Below, one piece after another: positions 21,863 through 30,663 of a DNA stretch of 64,000 bases (position 1 is the first letter of the stretch; the number at the start of each line of letters is the position of its first letter). The notes under the pieces were generated by a model. That model was given only the letters and a program-made list of their open reading frames with translations. It did no database searches and had not been told where the DNA came from. Source of the DNA: Marivita sp. S6314 (GTDB lineage: Bacteria; Pseudomonadota; Alphaproteobacteria; Rhodobacterales; Rhodobacteraceae); assembly GCF_023015985.1 (NCBI RefSeq), contig NZ_JALKAO010000001.1:248001-312000 (forward strand), written 5' to 3'. The position numbers and the translations under genes are program-made.

Positions 21863-23656
21863 ATGACGGCTTCGTCTCCAGCGACCATCGTTTGCATGCT
21901 GCCCCGGCTTGGAACCAGCGTCGGGGGTGGCAAGATCAACGCCATTTTCCGTCGCATGAACCTGTTTGCCACCCGCGACGCGACCCGGGTTGTCCTGCTC
22001 ACGCTGGAGCATAGCGTGGCCTGCAAGATTGCCTTTGCGCAATTGCAGGCTGACGGGGTGCTGGATCAGCGCATCACGCATCACTCGCTGTTCGAATTTT
22101 GCCTGCCTGCGGGGGGTGATGTGGCGGATGGCGCAGAGGCGTCGGTTCCAGAGTGGGATCAGCAAATGGCGAAAGGGGGCAAGAAACAGCGGATTTCCTA
22201 CTATCGTGGCGACGACATGGTGATGCGCGACACGCTGGAAGACACGGCTGCCGGTGTGCTGACGATCCGGCAGATATTTTCCGACGCGGACCGGGATGTG
22301 CGTCTGAAATACCTGAACGATGACCTGATCGAAGGGGTCGCGCGGTTTGGCGACGGGATGGTGCACAAGTCATTTTACGTGGAGGGGGCCGCCGTCTGCG
22401 AGATGCGGATGGAACACCGGGCGTTCCGCTTTGCCGACAGCGCCGTTACCGGGCAGCGCTACTTTAACGAACATACGCTGCAAAAGAATCTGGTGGCTCA
22501 GGCTTTTCCAGAGGAGTGTCTGGTGTTTGTGGACGGGATCACCTCGGTCTATCTGGCGCAGCACATCACCGCCCGGAAAGTGCTGTTTCTGCATGCCAAT
22601 CATCGTGCGCCCGACGGGCGCGTGCTGCGGCGGTCCCGCTACATGATCGAGCATTTTCAGGGTGATCGAATCGTGACGGCCACGCAGGCCCACAAGGCGC
22701 GGCTGGAAATGGACATGGCCCCGGCCTGCCGCGTGGATGTCATTCCGCATTACGCCGACATGCCACCGCCGAACGTACAACCGAGGCGCCACATCTGTAC
22801 GGTGTCGCGACTGAGACTGGCGGATAAACCGATCCATCAGTGCATCGAGGCGTTCACGCGCATCATGCATCTGATCCCGGAGTGCAATTACCTGATCTAT
22901 GGCACCGGACCGGATCAGGCCCGTTTGGAACAGTTGATCCATCACCATGACTGCGCGGACAGGGTGTTTCTGATGGGCCATACGCCAGAACCGGGCGACG
23001 TGTTCGCGGCCTCTTGCCTGTCGCTGGCCCCGACCCTGTCGGAAGGGTTTGGGTTGTCGTTGCTGGAATCGATGACCCATGCCTGCCCCGTTGTGAGTTT
23101 TGACGTCGATTACGGCCCGCGTGAACTGATCGACCCGGGCAAGACAGGGGAACTGGTCACACCCGGAGATATCGACGGGATCGCGCAGGCCATTCTCAGA
23201 GTGTACCGCAATCAGCCGGCCTACAGCGCGGCCAGCGCCCAGCGGGCTGCGCGGTATTCGTTTGACGCCTATCGGACCGCCTATTTCAAGCTGGTGGACG
23301 ATGTGATGCAACGGCAGACTTTTTTCGACATCTCGGCGCGGGATTTGCGGTCCGAGGTGACAGCCGCGTTGGACACGGCCCCCAAGTCGCACAAAGCGCG
23401 GCTGCTTGATCTTTATATCAAGCTGAGCACGGACAAGCGCGATTTGGAGGCGACCTATTGGGGCTTTCAGATGAAACGCCGTCTGCTGCCAGAGGAACCC
23501 CGCCCGCTGATGCGCTGTATCTGGTTAAGCCGACGGCTGGGCCGCACAGCGCAATGCCATCAGCATCTGGCCGAGTTCGAACAGGCGTTTCCGCAACATT
23601 ACCGGTCCTTTATCGACCAGCATCCCGAGTTTCTGGCGCTGGTCGATATGGGATGA
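21863..23656 (+). CDS. Family 4-type glycosyltransferase, orphan
   Basis: 597 aa cytosolic GT-B protein. The C-terminal catalytic part holds CTVSRLRLADKPIHQCIEAF and the nucleotide-sugar motif SEGFGLSLLESMTHACPVV, followed by YGPRELIDPGKTGELV, which is most like poly(glycerol-phosphate) alpha-glucosyltransferases and related retaining enzymes. The long N-terminal half (about 1-300) is less conserved, and the last 130 residues (after RYSFDAYRTAYFKLV) form a separate helical tail. No other polysaccharide genes are near, so the acceptor is unknown. Confidence 0.8.
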   Translation: MTASSPATIVCMLPRLGTSVGGGKINAIFRRMNLFATRDATRVVLLTLEHSVACKIAFAQLQADGVLDQRITHHSLFEFCLPAGGDVADGAEASVPEWDQQMAKGGKKQRISYYRGDDMVMRDTLEDTAAGVLTIRQIFSDADRDVRLKYLNDDLIEGVARFGDGMVHKSFYVEGAAVCEMRMEHRAFRFADSAVTGQRYFNEHTLQKNLVAQAFPEECLVFVDGITSVYLAQHITARKVLFLHANHRAPDGRVLRRSRYMIEHFQGDRIVTATQAHKARLEMDMAPACRVDVIPHYADMPPPNVQPRRHICTVSRLRLADKPIHQCIEAFTRIMHLIPECNYLIYGTGPDQARLEQLIHHHDCADRVFLMGHTPEPGDVFAASCLSLAPTLSEGFGLSLLESMTHACPVVSFDVDYGPRELIDPGKTGELVTPGDIDGIAQAILRVYRNQPAYSAASAQRAARYSFDAYRTAYFKLVDDVMQRQTFFDISARDLRSEVTAALDTAPKSHKARLLDLYIKLSTDKRDLEATYWGFQMKRRLLPEEPRPLMRCIWLSRRLGRTAQCHQHLAEFEQAFPQHYRSFIDQHPEFLALVDMG

Positions 23657-23671
23657 TCCGCAGGGAGCAGT

Positions 23672-24337
23672 TTACAGGCTGCACTTGTCCCGCATGAACG
23701 CCAGCGCGACGGACAATCCATCCGGCGCGATGCCATGCGCGGTGCCCTTCATGATATGGGCAAACACATCTTCCCATCCGGCCTCTTGCAGCGCTTCGGC
23801 GGCGGCGGGCAAGGATTGGACCGGGACCACATCGTCCTGATCACCATGCACCAGCAGGATCGGAAAGCGGCTGACAACTTCGTCGGCCAGCAATTCGGGC
23901 GCAAGCAACCGACCGGAAAACCCGACCAGACCCGCAATCGGGTCTTCGCGGCGCGGAGCCACGTGCAGCGCCATCATGGTGCCCTGACTGAACCCGAACA
24001 GGACCACCTGCTCCGGCAACAGGTCTTCATCGACCATCAGCGCGTCCAGAAAGGCGTTCAGGTCTTCAACCGCGCGGCCCATACCGGCCATGGATTCCTC
24101 TTCCGACGACCCATCAATCCACGGGATCGGGAACCACTGAAAACCCATGGGCGCACCGGCGCAGGCTTCCGGCGCATCGGGGGCCACGAACAGCGTGTCC
24201 GGCAGGTGTTCGCCCAGCGGATCAGCCAGACCCAGCAAATCGGCACCGTTTGCCCCGTAGCCATGCAGGAACACCACGGCAGAGCGTGTTTCCCCGGAAA
24301 CGGGCTCTTTGCGGCCTGCGGTCAATACACGTGTCAT
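23672..24337 (-). CDS. Carboxylesterase/phospholipase of the YpfH type
   Basis: 221 aa from ATG 24337, which has GAGGGG just before it. Alpha/beta hydrolase of the Abhydrolase_2 group: VVFLHGYGANG oxyanion loop, nucleophile in LFGFSQGTMMAL, acid in LLVHGDQDDVVP, His in GTAHGIAPDG. Such cytosolic enzymes cleave short acyl esters or lysophospholipids. Its start overlaps the stop of the upstream glycosylase by four bases. Confidence 0.88.
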   Translation of the reverse strand: MTRVLTAGRKEPVSGETRSAVVFLHGYGANGADLLGLADPLGEHLPDTLFVAPDAPEACAGAPMGFQWFPIPWIDGSSEEESMAGMGRAVEDLNAFLDALMVDEDLLPEQVVLFGFSQGTMMALHVAPRREDPIAGLVGFSGRLLAPELLADEVVSRFPILLVHGDQDDVVPVQSLPAAAEALQEAGWEDVFAHIMKGTAHGIAPDGLSVALAFMRDKCSL

Positions 24338-24963
24338 GCGATCCCCTCTCGGTCTTTTGCCACGTGGTAGTAGGCCCAGAGCGCGCGCGCCGCAACCGAT
24401 CTCCACGGGCTCCAGGCTTCGGCCATCTGTCGCAGCGCCTTGTCCTTGGGGCGGTCGGGCAGATCGAACAGCATTCGCGCGCTTTCCTGCAGGGCCAGAT
24501 CGCCCGGCGCAAAGACATCGGCGCGCCCGAGTGAGAACATCGCGTAGATCTCGGCGGTCCAGACGCCGATGCCCGTGACCGCCGTCAGGGTTTTGACCAC
24601 GTCGTCGGTCGGGGTTGTGCGCAGCGCGTCGAAATCAATGCCAGCCTCGGCCAGCGCCACCGCATAGCGGGCTTTCTGACGGCTGAGCCCAAGTGCCCGC
24701 AGGGCCTCTTGATCCAGTGCCAGAACGCGCTCTGGCGTGACCGCGTCTGCCGCCTCCAGCTTGGCCCAGATGGCCCGTGCGGACGCCACGCTAACCTGTT
24801 GGCTGACAATGGCGCTGAGCAATTGGGCAAAGCCGTCCGGACGCAGGCGCAGCGGCAACGGCCCGGTTTGGTCGAGCGCATAGGCAAAGCGCGGCTCTTG
24901 CGCCACAAGCCATGCCGCGCCCTCGGCGACGCAGGCGTCCGTCGTGATCAGACGTCCGACCAT
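24334..24963 (-). CDS. DNA-3-methyladenine glycosylase (AlkA family)
   Basis: 209 aa HhH-GPD protein. It removes alkylated bases from DNA. The helix-hairpin-helix TAVTGIGVWTAEIYAMFSLG is followed by the catalytic Asp in FAPGDLALQ, and AIVSQQVSVASARAIW is a family signature. I use ATG 24963; a TTG at 24981 is the other option. It overlaps the cobK end by 16 bases upstream and the esterase start downstream, so three unlike genes share an operon. Confidence 0.9.
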   Translation of the reverse strand: MVGRLITTDACVAEGAAWLVAQEPRFAYALDQTGPLPLRLRPDGFAQLLSAIVSQQVSVASARAIWAKLEAADAVTPERVLALDQEALRALGLSRQKARYAVALAEAGIDFDALRTTPTDDVVKTLTAVTGIGVWTAEIYAMFSLGRADVFAPGDLALQESARMLFDLPDRPKDKALRQMAEAWSPWRSVAARALWAYYHVAKDREGIA

Positions 24964-25664
24964 ACGCGCCTTTCCAGCCAATACAGTGCGTCTTCAACGC
25001 TGTGCACGATCGCGCCTCCAAGCGGTTTGGGGCGTGCCACCATGTAGACAGGGATCCCCAGCGTTCGCGCGGCGGCAATCTTTGGCCATCCGCCAGAGCC
25101 TCCTGCATTGCGGGTCAGCACCGCGTCAATCCGGTTCCTGCGCATCAGCGCAACTTCGGACGTCACGGTGAACGGCGGAGTACCGTGAAGGAAGCGTCCG
25201 TGACGCAGCGGGAAAGTGGAGCGGTGCCGGGTCAATTGCCGGACCAGCGCATGGGCATGGCGCAATGCCGCCAATTCGGACAACGCGGGACGCCCCAGCG
25301 TGACCAGCACCCGCGCACCGGGCGGGATTTGGGCGGCGGCGTCCCGAACGTCGCGCACCGCGATCCAGCGGTCGCGCCGCCCTGCCCGCCATGCCGGACG
25401 GATCAGGTTGAGATGCGGGACGTCCATCGACCGGGACAGGTGCGCCGCGAGAGACAGCGTTGCCACATCGCAAGGATGCGGCGCGGCGATCAACGCGCCC
25501 GCCCCTTCGAGCGGGTCGGCAAAATCGGCAAGCCCGGACGCTGACGCACCGGTCACCCGATCCCGCGCGGGCAACCACAGATGCGCGCGTGCGCCCAGCG
25601 ATGCCGCCAGCGCGCGGGCCTCTGCCGAACCGCCCAGGATCACAATCGGTGCATTTGCTTGCAC
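24948..25664 (-). CDS. cobK: Precorrin-6A reductase
   Basis: 238 aa from GTG 25664, with AGGGA eight bases before; ATG 25688 is the alternative. CobK/CbiJ reduces precorrin-6A in corrin-ring synthesis. Rossmann-like N-terminus VILGGSAEARALAASL, then HPCDVATLSLAAHLS and the C-terminal LTRNAGGSGGWPKIAAARTLGIPV region are typical. No other cob genes are next to it, so the pathway must be completed elsewhere. Confidence 0.88.
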   Translation of the reverse strand: MQANAPIVILGGSAEARALAASLGARAHLWLPARDRVTGASASGLADFADPLEGAGALIAAPHPCDVATLSLAAHLSRSMDVPHLNLIRPAWRAGRRDRWIAVRDVRDAAAQIPPGARVLVTLGRPALSELAALRHAHALVRQLTRHRSTFPLRHGRFLHGTPPFTVTSEVALMRRNRIDAVLTRNAGGSGGWPKIAAARTLGIPVYMVARPKPLGGAIVHSVEDALYWLERRVWSDV

Positions 25665-25777
25665 GTGAGAATCCCTAAATCCCTTCATTCCCGTCGGCTT
25701 ACACAACCACGAGGCAAAGCGCCACGGGCGCGCCGCCCCACTTGCGGTACCGGCGATTTGGTCCTACGGCTGAGCGC

Positions 25778-27016
25778 ATGAGCACTCTGGACCACGCCCC
25801 GCAAGACGACCCTCGCGATCACAGCCGCGCCAAGCGCAACGTGATGGTGCTTGTCTGCGCGCAGGCCATTCTGGGGGCGCAGATGCCGATGCTGTTCACC
25901 GTCGGTGGGCTGGCGGGCCAGTCGCTGGCGTCCAACATCTGTTTTGCGACTTTGCCGATTTCGCTGATCGTTCTGGGATCCATGGTCACCGCGACGCCGA
26001 TTTCCGCGTTCATGCAAAAATTCGGACGGCGCGCCGGTTTCGTGGTTGGCGCTATCGGCGGCGCGCTGGGCGGGGCGATCGGGGCCTACGGGCTTTACAT
26101 CGCGTCCTTCCCGGTGTTCCTGCTGGGCAGTTTCCTGACCGGCATCTACATGTCGGCGCAAGGGTTTTACCGCTTTGCAGCGGCGGACACGGCGTCTGAC
26201 ACGTTTCGACCCAAGGCGATCTCTTATGTGATGGCGGGAGGACTGGCTGCGGCCATCATCGGTCCGCAGTTGGTGAAGGCCACGGCAGATGCCTATGTGG
26301 TACCGTTCCTTGGCACGTATCTCGCGGTGATCGTGTTGAATATCATCGGGTCCCTTTTGTTCTGGTTCCTTGATATTCCGACGCCCGACGCGCCGACCGA
26401 AGACACCCCGAAAGGCCGCACGCGGTGGGAGCTGTTGACCACGCCCCGGATCGCCGTCGCGATTATTTGCGGGATGGTGACCTACGCCTTGATGAACCTT
26501 GTCATGACCTCGACTCCGCTGGCGGTTGTGGGATGTGGCTTTACCGCCGGGAATGCCGCCGACATCGTTTCAGCGCACGTACTGGCGATGTTTGCGCCGT
26601 CCTTCTTTACCGGTCACCTGATCGTGCGCTTCGGCGTGGAAAAGATCGTCGCGACCGGTCTGGTCATTCTGGCCGCCGCCGGTGCTGTCGCGCTGCAAGG
26701 GGTTACGCTAGGCAACTTTTACATCGCGCTGATCCTGCTTGGATTTGGCTGGAATTTCGGCTTCATCGGCGCAACCGCGATGCTGACCGCGGCACATGAA
26801 CCACATGAGCGCGGCCGCGTTCAGGGGATGAATGACGTGCTGGTCTTTGGTGGTGTGACCATCGCGTCGCTGGCCTCTGGCGGTTTGCTCAACTGCTCCG
26901 GCGGGTCCCCCGTGGAAGGCTGGAGCGCGGTGAACATGGCGATGGCGCCGTTCCTGATGTTGGCCGGCGGTGCCCTGATCTGGCTGATGTTGCGCCCCCG
27001 CGACGACCGGATCTAA
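25778..27016 (+). CDS. MFS transporter
   Basis: 412 aa with about twelve transmembrane segments. The N-terminus (MSTLDHAPQDDPRDHSRAKRN) is polar, and the first helix begins near VLVCAQAILGAQ. The loop between helices 2 and 3 (MQKFGRRAGFVVG) fits the GxxxDRxGRR-type motif of the superfamily. The middle loop (about 205-225) separates two six-helix halves. The substrate is not visible. Start at 25778 rather than 25742, where the added residues do not look like protein. Confidence 0.88.
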   Translation: MSTLDHAPQDDPRDHSRAKRNVMVLVCAQAILGAQMPMLFTVGGLAGQSLASNICFATLPISLIVLGSMVTATPISAFMQKFGRRAGFVVGAIGGALGGAIGAYGLYIASFPVFLLGSFLTGIYMSAQGFYRFAAADTASDTFRPKAISYVMAGGLAAAIIGPQLVKATADAYVVPFLGTYLAVIVLNIIGSLLFWFLDIPTPDAPTEDTPKGRTRWELLTTPRIAVAIICGMVTYALMNLVMTSTPLAVVGCGFTAGNAADIVSAHVLAMFAPSFFTGHLIVRFGVEKIVATGLVILAAAGAVALQGVTLGNFYIALILLGFGWNFGFIGATAMLTAAHEPHERGRVQGMNDVLVFGGVTIASLASGGLLNCSGGSPVEGWSAVNMAMAPFLMLAGGALIWLMLRPRDDRI

Positions 27017-27111
27017 AGCTAAAATTTGATCTGCTTTTCCGGGCATCGGTAAGATCGTTTTCAGATTTTCCGCAGATCAAGTGGGCATCTTTCACCAGAA
27101 CGGTGCCTTTT

Positions 27112-27363
27112 ATGATCGCCCTCCGCCTTGCTGTTTTGTCCTGTGTCCTTGGTTTGGCTGGCTGCCAGCATTACGACAAAGCCGCGCATTTTGCTGTCGG
27201 TGCCGCAGTGTCACATGTTGTTGCCACCCAGACGGACAACAAAGCGGCGGGATGTGCCGCCGCCATCGGGATCGGTGTCTTGAAAGAGGTGATCGACGAT
27301 CACGCAGACCCGCTGGACATCCTCGCCACCGGACTTGGATGCTCGGTCGGCTATGCGTTCTGA
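27112..27363 (+). CDS. Small lipoprotein-like protein
   Basis: 83 aa. Signal peptide with lipobox LGLAGC (Cys18), so the mature protein should be lipid-anchored. The rest (HYDKAAHFAVGAAVSHVV, KAAGCAAAIGIGVLKEVIDD, then GCSVGYAF) has Gly/Ala-rich hydrophobic stretches and resembles small YfiM-like lipoproteins. A GTG nine bases upstream is another possible start. Function unknown. Confidence 0.68.
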   Translation: MIALRLAVLSCVLGLAGCQHYDKAAHFAVGAAVSHVVATQTDNKAAGCAAAIGIGVLKEVIDDHADPLDILATGLGCSVGYAF

Positions 27364-27370
27364 CGCGTTT

Positions 27371-28147
27371 TCACCACCGGCCCGTTGCGGCCTGCCACAT
27401 CAGGCGTGCTTTCTTGGCGGCGTCAGACGTGCCCAGCGTGCCGTCTGCGACCCGACGTGGATCGGCGCGCACCTGTCGCAGGATCGGCGCGGCCTGCCAC
27501 GCCGCCAGACATACCGGGCGGGCCGACGCAAGGATGCGCCCTCGCGATGCCCGCGCCTTGGCCAGCCGTGCAAGGCCGGTTTCAGCCAGATCACGCAGCG
27601 CATCTGTGCGCCCATCGACCAGCGGGATCCGGCCCTGTCGTTCAAGGTCCGGCACTGCGCGCAGAAACTGCGCAAGCCCGCTCGCATATCCAAGATCCAC
27701 CAACGGGTCCGGCGATTGACCGCTCAGCGCTTGCGCCCCGGCCAGCAACAGCGACGCGGCGGTGTTTTCAAGATAGGCTGTGAACGCGTCCTGATCTTCG
27801 AACGGATCGCGGGTTGTGTCCCAAAGCCGGGCCGTGACAGCCTTTTGCAAATGCCGGGCCGCATCGGCATCCAGCGCATGCGCCAGCGATGTCACAACTT
27901 CGTGCCGCCGCACCAGACCACCTGCCGCGATTTCTTCCAACGCATCGGTCCACCATTGCAGGCGCATTTCCGCAATCAACGGCTCCTGCGTCACCCAAGG
28001 CGCGCGGGACACTTCGACATTGAAAGCATAGATCGGAAACAGGGTTTTTCGCGCCTCAACCGGGGCAGCCATGGTGGCCGCGAACCGGTCCGGATCGCCC
28101 CGTTCGACCAGTTGCGCGCAGGCGGTCAGATCCGCGTCAAAGCTCAT
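27371..28147 (-). CDS. Squalene/phytoene synthase-family protein, NDUFAF6-like
   Basis: 258 aa. The isoprenyl synthase fold is seen in FPIYAFNVEVSRAPWV, MRLQWWTDALEEI and YLENTAASLLLAGAQAL, but the double DxxxD motifs of true phytoene synthases are weak or absent. Alphaproteobacteria carry one such protein related to NDUFAF6, a respiratory complex I assembly factor, so a non-terpenoid role is more likely. There are no carotenoid genes nearby. The ATG overlaps the stop of the upstream methyltransferase by four bases. Confidence 0.78.
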   Translation of the reverse strand: MSFDADLTACAQLVERGDPDRFAATMAAPVEARKTLFPIYAFNVEVSRAPWVTQEPLIAEMRLQWWTDALEEIAAGGLVRRHEVVTSLAHALDADAARHLQKAVTARLWDTTRDPFEDQDAFTAYLENTAASLLLAGAQALSGQSPDPLVDLGYASGLAQFLRAVPDLERQGRIPLVDGRTDALRDLAETGLARLAKARASRGRILASARPVCLAAWQAAPILRQVRADPRRVADGTLGTSDAAKKARLMWQAATGRW

Positions 28148-28863
28148 GCCGGTCTCACCACCAGAAGCGCGTAAGCGATATGGTCGCGCGCAGCGCGCCA
28201 CTGGGCTGCCTCCTTGGCGCATAGGTCCAAGGCTGCCATTAGCGCTGCAGATGGGTTTTGCGCCCGCAATTCCTCAATGCGCGCTGTCATGGGATCGTAA
28301 TAGGCCTGCCACGGTGATCCGATGATCAGCCGTTCGCCTTCAATGACATAGCCCGCGTCTTGGACGCGTTTTTCGATCCCTTCGATGGCCGTGATCTGGG
28401 GATACTCGTCCCAGAAGGCGCGCACGGATTCGGGGCGTGGCCCGTCAAGCAGCACCGGTTCGGAAAACGCGACCGCTCCGGTGTCGGACAAAGCCTTCTT
28501 CCACAGGGTCAGCCCTTCGGTAACCCCCAGAAAATAGAGCGCGCCTGCGCACCAGATGACATCATATGGCCCACCCGGGGTGGACATATCCCCTTTGGTG
28601 ATGGTCACCCGCGTGCCGAATTCGGCGACACGCCTTCGGGCCTCGTCAACGAAACCGCCGTGTTTTTCGATCCCGGTGATCTGCGCGTCCGGCAAGGCCT
28701 GCGCCAGCGTCACGGTGTCCGCGCCCGGCCCGCACCCCGCGTCCAGCACAGACACCGCCCCGGACAGACCAGCGACCTCCAGCGCCCAGTGCACATCCGC
28801 CGGTTCGCCCGGCCCTTCGCGCGGCAGGTCGCTATGGACGGTAAAGAACGCGTCCCAATCCAT
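28144..28863 (-). CDS. Class I SAM-dependent methyltransferase
   Basis: 239 aa. Motif I VLDAGCGPGADTVTLAQ near residue 40; motif II/III GIEKHGGFVDEARRR and ITKGDMSTP follow, and VIWCAGALYFLG is the post-motif. The substrate is unknown. It overlaps the cimA stop by one base (TGATG) and the next gene by four, so cimA, this gene and the NDUFAF6-like gene are likely one transcript. Confidence 0.85.
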   Translation of the reverse strand: MDWDAFFTVHSDLPREGPGEPADVHWALEVAGLSGAVSVLDAGCGPGADTVTLAQALPDAQITGIEKHGGFVDEARRRVAEFGTRVTITKGDMSTPGGPYDVIWCAGALYFLGVTEGLTLWKKALSDTGAVAFSEPVLLDGPRPESVRAFWDEYPQITAIEGIEKRVQDAGYVIEGERLIIGSPWQAYYDPMTARIEELRAQNPSAALMAALDLCAKEAAQWRAARDHIAYALLVVRPA

Positions 28864-30476
28864 CAGGCGCTGTCCCGGATCAGTTTCCAGCGCACAGCGT
28901 CAAGCAGGGCTTCGAACGACGCGTCGATGATGTTGGCGCTGACCCCCACGGTGGCCCATCTGCGCCCCGACCCGTCTTCGCTGTCGATGATCACGCGCGT
29001 CACGGCTTCGGTGCCGCCTTGGGTGATGCGCACCTTGAAATCGACCAGACGCATATCGTCGATCATGTCCTGATACCGGCCAAGGTCTTTGGCCAGCGCC
29101 TTGGAGAGCGCGTTGACCGGGCCCCGGTCATTGCCAAGCTCATCCATGGATTCGCTGACCGACAGCTTCTTGTCGCCATCCACCTTGACGACGACCACCG
29201 CCTCGGACAGCGACACCATCTTGTTGTACTTGTTTTTGCGCCGTTCAACCGTCACCCGGTAGCGCTTGACCTCGAAGAAATCCGGCAACTGGCCCAGTTC
29301 TTCGCGCGCCAGCAGTTCAAAGCTGGCTTGCGCGGTGTCGTAGGAATAGCCTTCGGCCTCGCGCGCCTTGATCCGGTCCAGAATACGCGCCAGCGCCGGG
29401 TCCTTGTCGGCCACGTCGATCCCGGCCTCGGCCAGACGGCGGCGCAGATTGGACTGGCCTGCCTGATTGGACATCGGGATGATGCGGCGGTTGCCAACGC
29501 TTTTGGGGTCAATATGTTCGTAGGTCGTCGGGTCTTTCAGAATGGCACTGGCGTGCAGCCCTGCTTTATGGGCAAAGGCCGATGAGCCGACATAGGCGGA
29601 TTGTTTGAAGGGCACGCGGTTCAGCACCTCGTCCAGCATCCGGCTGGTGCGGGTCATGCCTTCGAGCGCGTCCTGCATCACACCGGTTTCATAGGTGCTG
29701 GCGTAGGGTTCCTTGAGCAGCAACGTCGGGATAAGTGCCGTCAGGTTGGCATTGCCACAGCGTTCCCCCAACCCGTTCAGCGTACCTTGTACCTGGCGCG
29801 CGCCCGCATCCACCGCGGCCAGCGTTCCGGCCACGGCCATTTCGGTGTCATTGTGGGTGTGAATGCCCAGATGATCGCCCGGGATGCCCGCGTCGATGAC
29901 GGCGGAGGTGATCGCGCCGATTTCAGTGGGCAAGGCACCACCATTGGTGTCGCACAGCACCACCCAGCGCGCGCCTGCGTCATAAGCGGCTTTGACACAG
30001 GTGAGCGTGTAGGCCGGATTGGCCTTGTAGCCGTCAAAGAAGTGTTCGGCGTCAAAAAGCGCCTCGCGGCCCTGCGCCACGATATGGGCGACAGAGGCGC
30101 GGATATTTTCGACGTTTTCGTCCAGCGTGATGCCAAGCGCGGCTGTCACGTGGAAATCATGGGTCTTGCCGACAAGGCACACCGCAGGGGTGTTGGCGTT
30201 CATCACCGCGGCCAGCACATCGTCGTTTTCGGCCGAGCGCCCCGCCCGCTTGGTCATGCCAAAGGCGGTCACGGTGGCGCGGGTCTGGCCCACCTCTTCG
30301 AAAAAAGCGCTGTCCGTGGGGTTCGCACCGGGCCAGCCGCCTTCGATATAATCAATGCCTAGCGCGTCGAGCGCCTCGACAATGCGGTGCTTTTCGGGGG
30401 TCGAGAATTGGACGCCCTGGGTTTGTTGCCCGTCGCGCAGGGTGGTGTCGTAGAGGTAGAGGCGGGTTTTTGTCAT
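28863..30476 (-). CDS. cimA: Citramalate synthase
   Basis: 537 aa from ATG 30476. CimA condenses pyruvate with acetyl-CoA to give citramalate, a threonine-independent route to isoleucine. The HMGL-like barrel has YDTTLRDGQQTQGV, the HTHNDTEMAVA metal site and the NGLGERCGNANL motif; the C-terminal LeuA-type regulatory domain (about 390-535) would bind isoleucine. The length and the GVQFS after the DGQQ motif separate it from LeuA. The acetolactate synthase genes at 48.4-50.8 kb serve the same pathway. Confidence 0.93.
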   Translation of the reverse strand: MTKTRLYLYDTTLRDGQQTQGVQFSTPEKHRIVEALDALGIDYIEGGWPGANPTDSAFFEEVGQTRATVTAFGMTKRAGRSAENDDVLAAVMNANTPAVCLVGKTHDFHVTAALGITLDENVENIRASVAHIVAQGREALFDAEHFFDGYKANPAYTLTCVKAAYDAGARWVVLCDTNGGALPTEIGAITSAVIDAGIPGDHLGIHTHNDTEMAVAGTLAAVDAGARQVQGTLNGLGERCGNANLTALIPTLLLKEPYASTYETGVMQDALEGMTRTSRMLDEVLNRVPFKQSAYVGSSAFAHKAGLHASAILKDPTTYEHIDPKSVGNRRIIPMSNQAGQSNLRRRLAEAGIDVADKDPALARILDRIKAREAEGYSYDTAQASFELLAREELGQLPDFFEVKRYRVTVERRKNKYNKMVSLSEAVVVVKVDGDKKLSVSESMDELGNDRGPVNALSKALAKDLGRYQDMIDDMRLVDFKVRITQGGTEAVTRVIIDSEDGSGRRWATVGVSANIIDASFEALLDAVRWKLIRDSA

Positions 30477-30595
30477 CGGTCGACCTTCGTGCAAAGGGCC
30501 GCGCCCGAGCCTGGGTGGGCGCATCTGTCGGTCGAACGGAACGAGACAGCGTCACGCTCATAATATTCGTTCGGAGCGCGCTGATAGCCAATGCG

Positions 30596-30641
30596 CCCTC
30601 CCGGGGGGAGGGTCGGGCGCGGCCCGGCGTGCCGCCGGGCC
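30596..30641. repeat. Two GC-rich hairpins between cysS and cimA
   Basis: CCCTCCC-GGG-GGGAGGG (30596-30612) and GGCCCGGCG-TGC-CGCCGGGCC (30621-30641, nine perfect pairs). They follow the cysS stop on the minus strand without a T-run. They may stabilise or attenuate the cysS transcript, or belong to a dispersed REP-like family. Confidence 0.55.
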
Positions 30642-30663
30642 AGATGGTTCGTCGGTCGCGCCA

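Noticed and set aside
27371-28147. Phytoene synthase of a carotenoid cluster
   Set aside because: The Asp-rich motifs are weak and no crt genes are near; an NDUFAF6-like role fits better.
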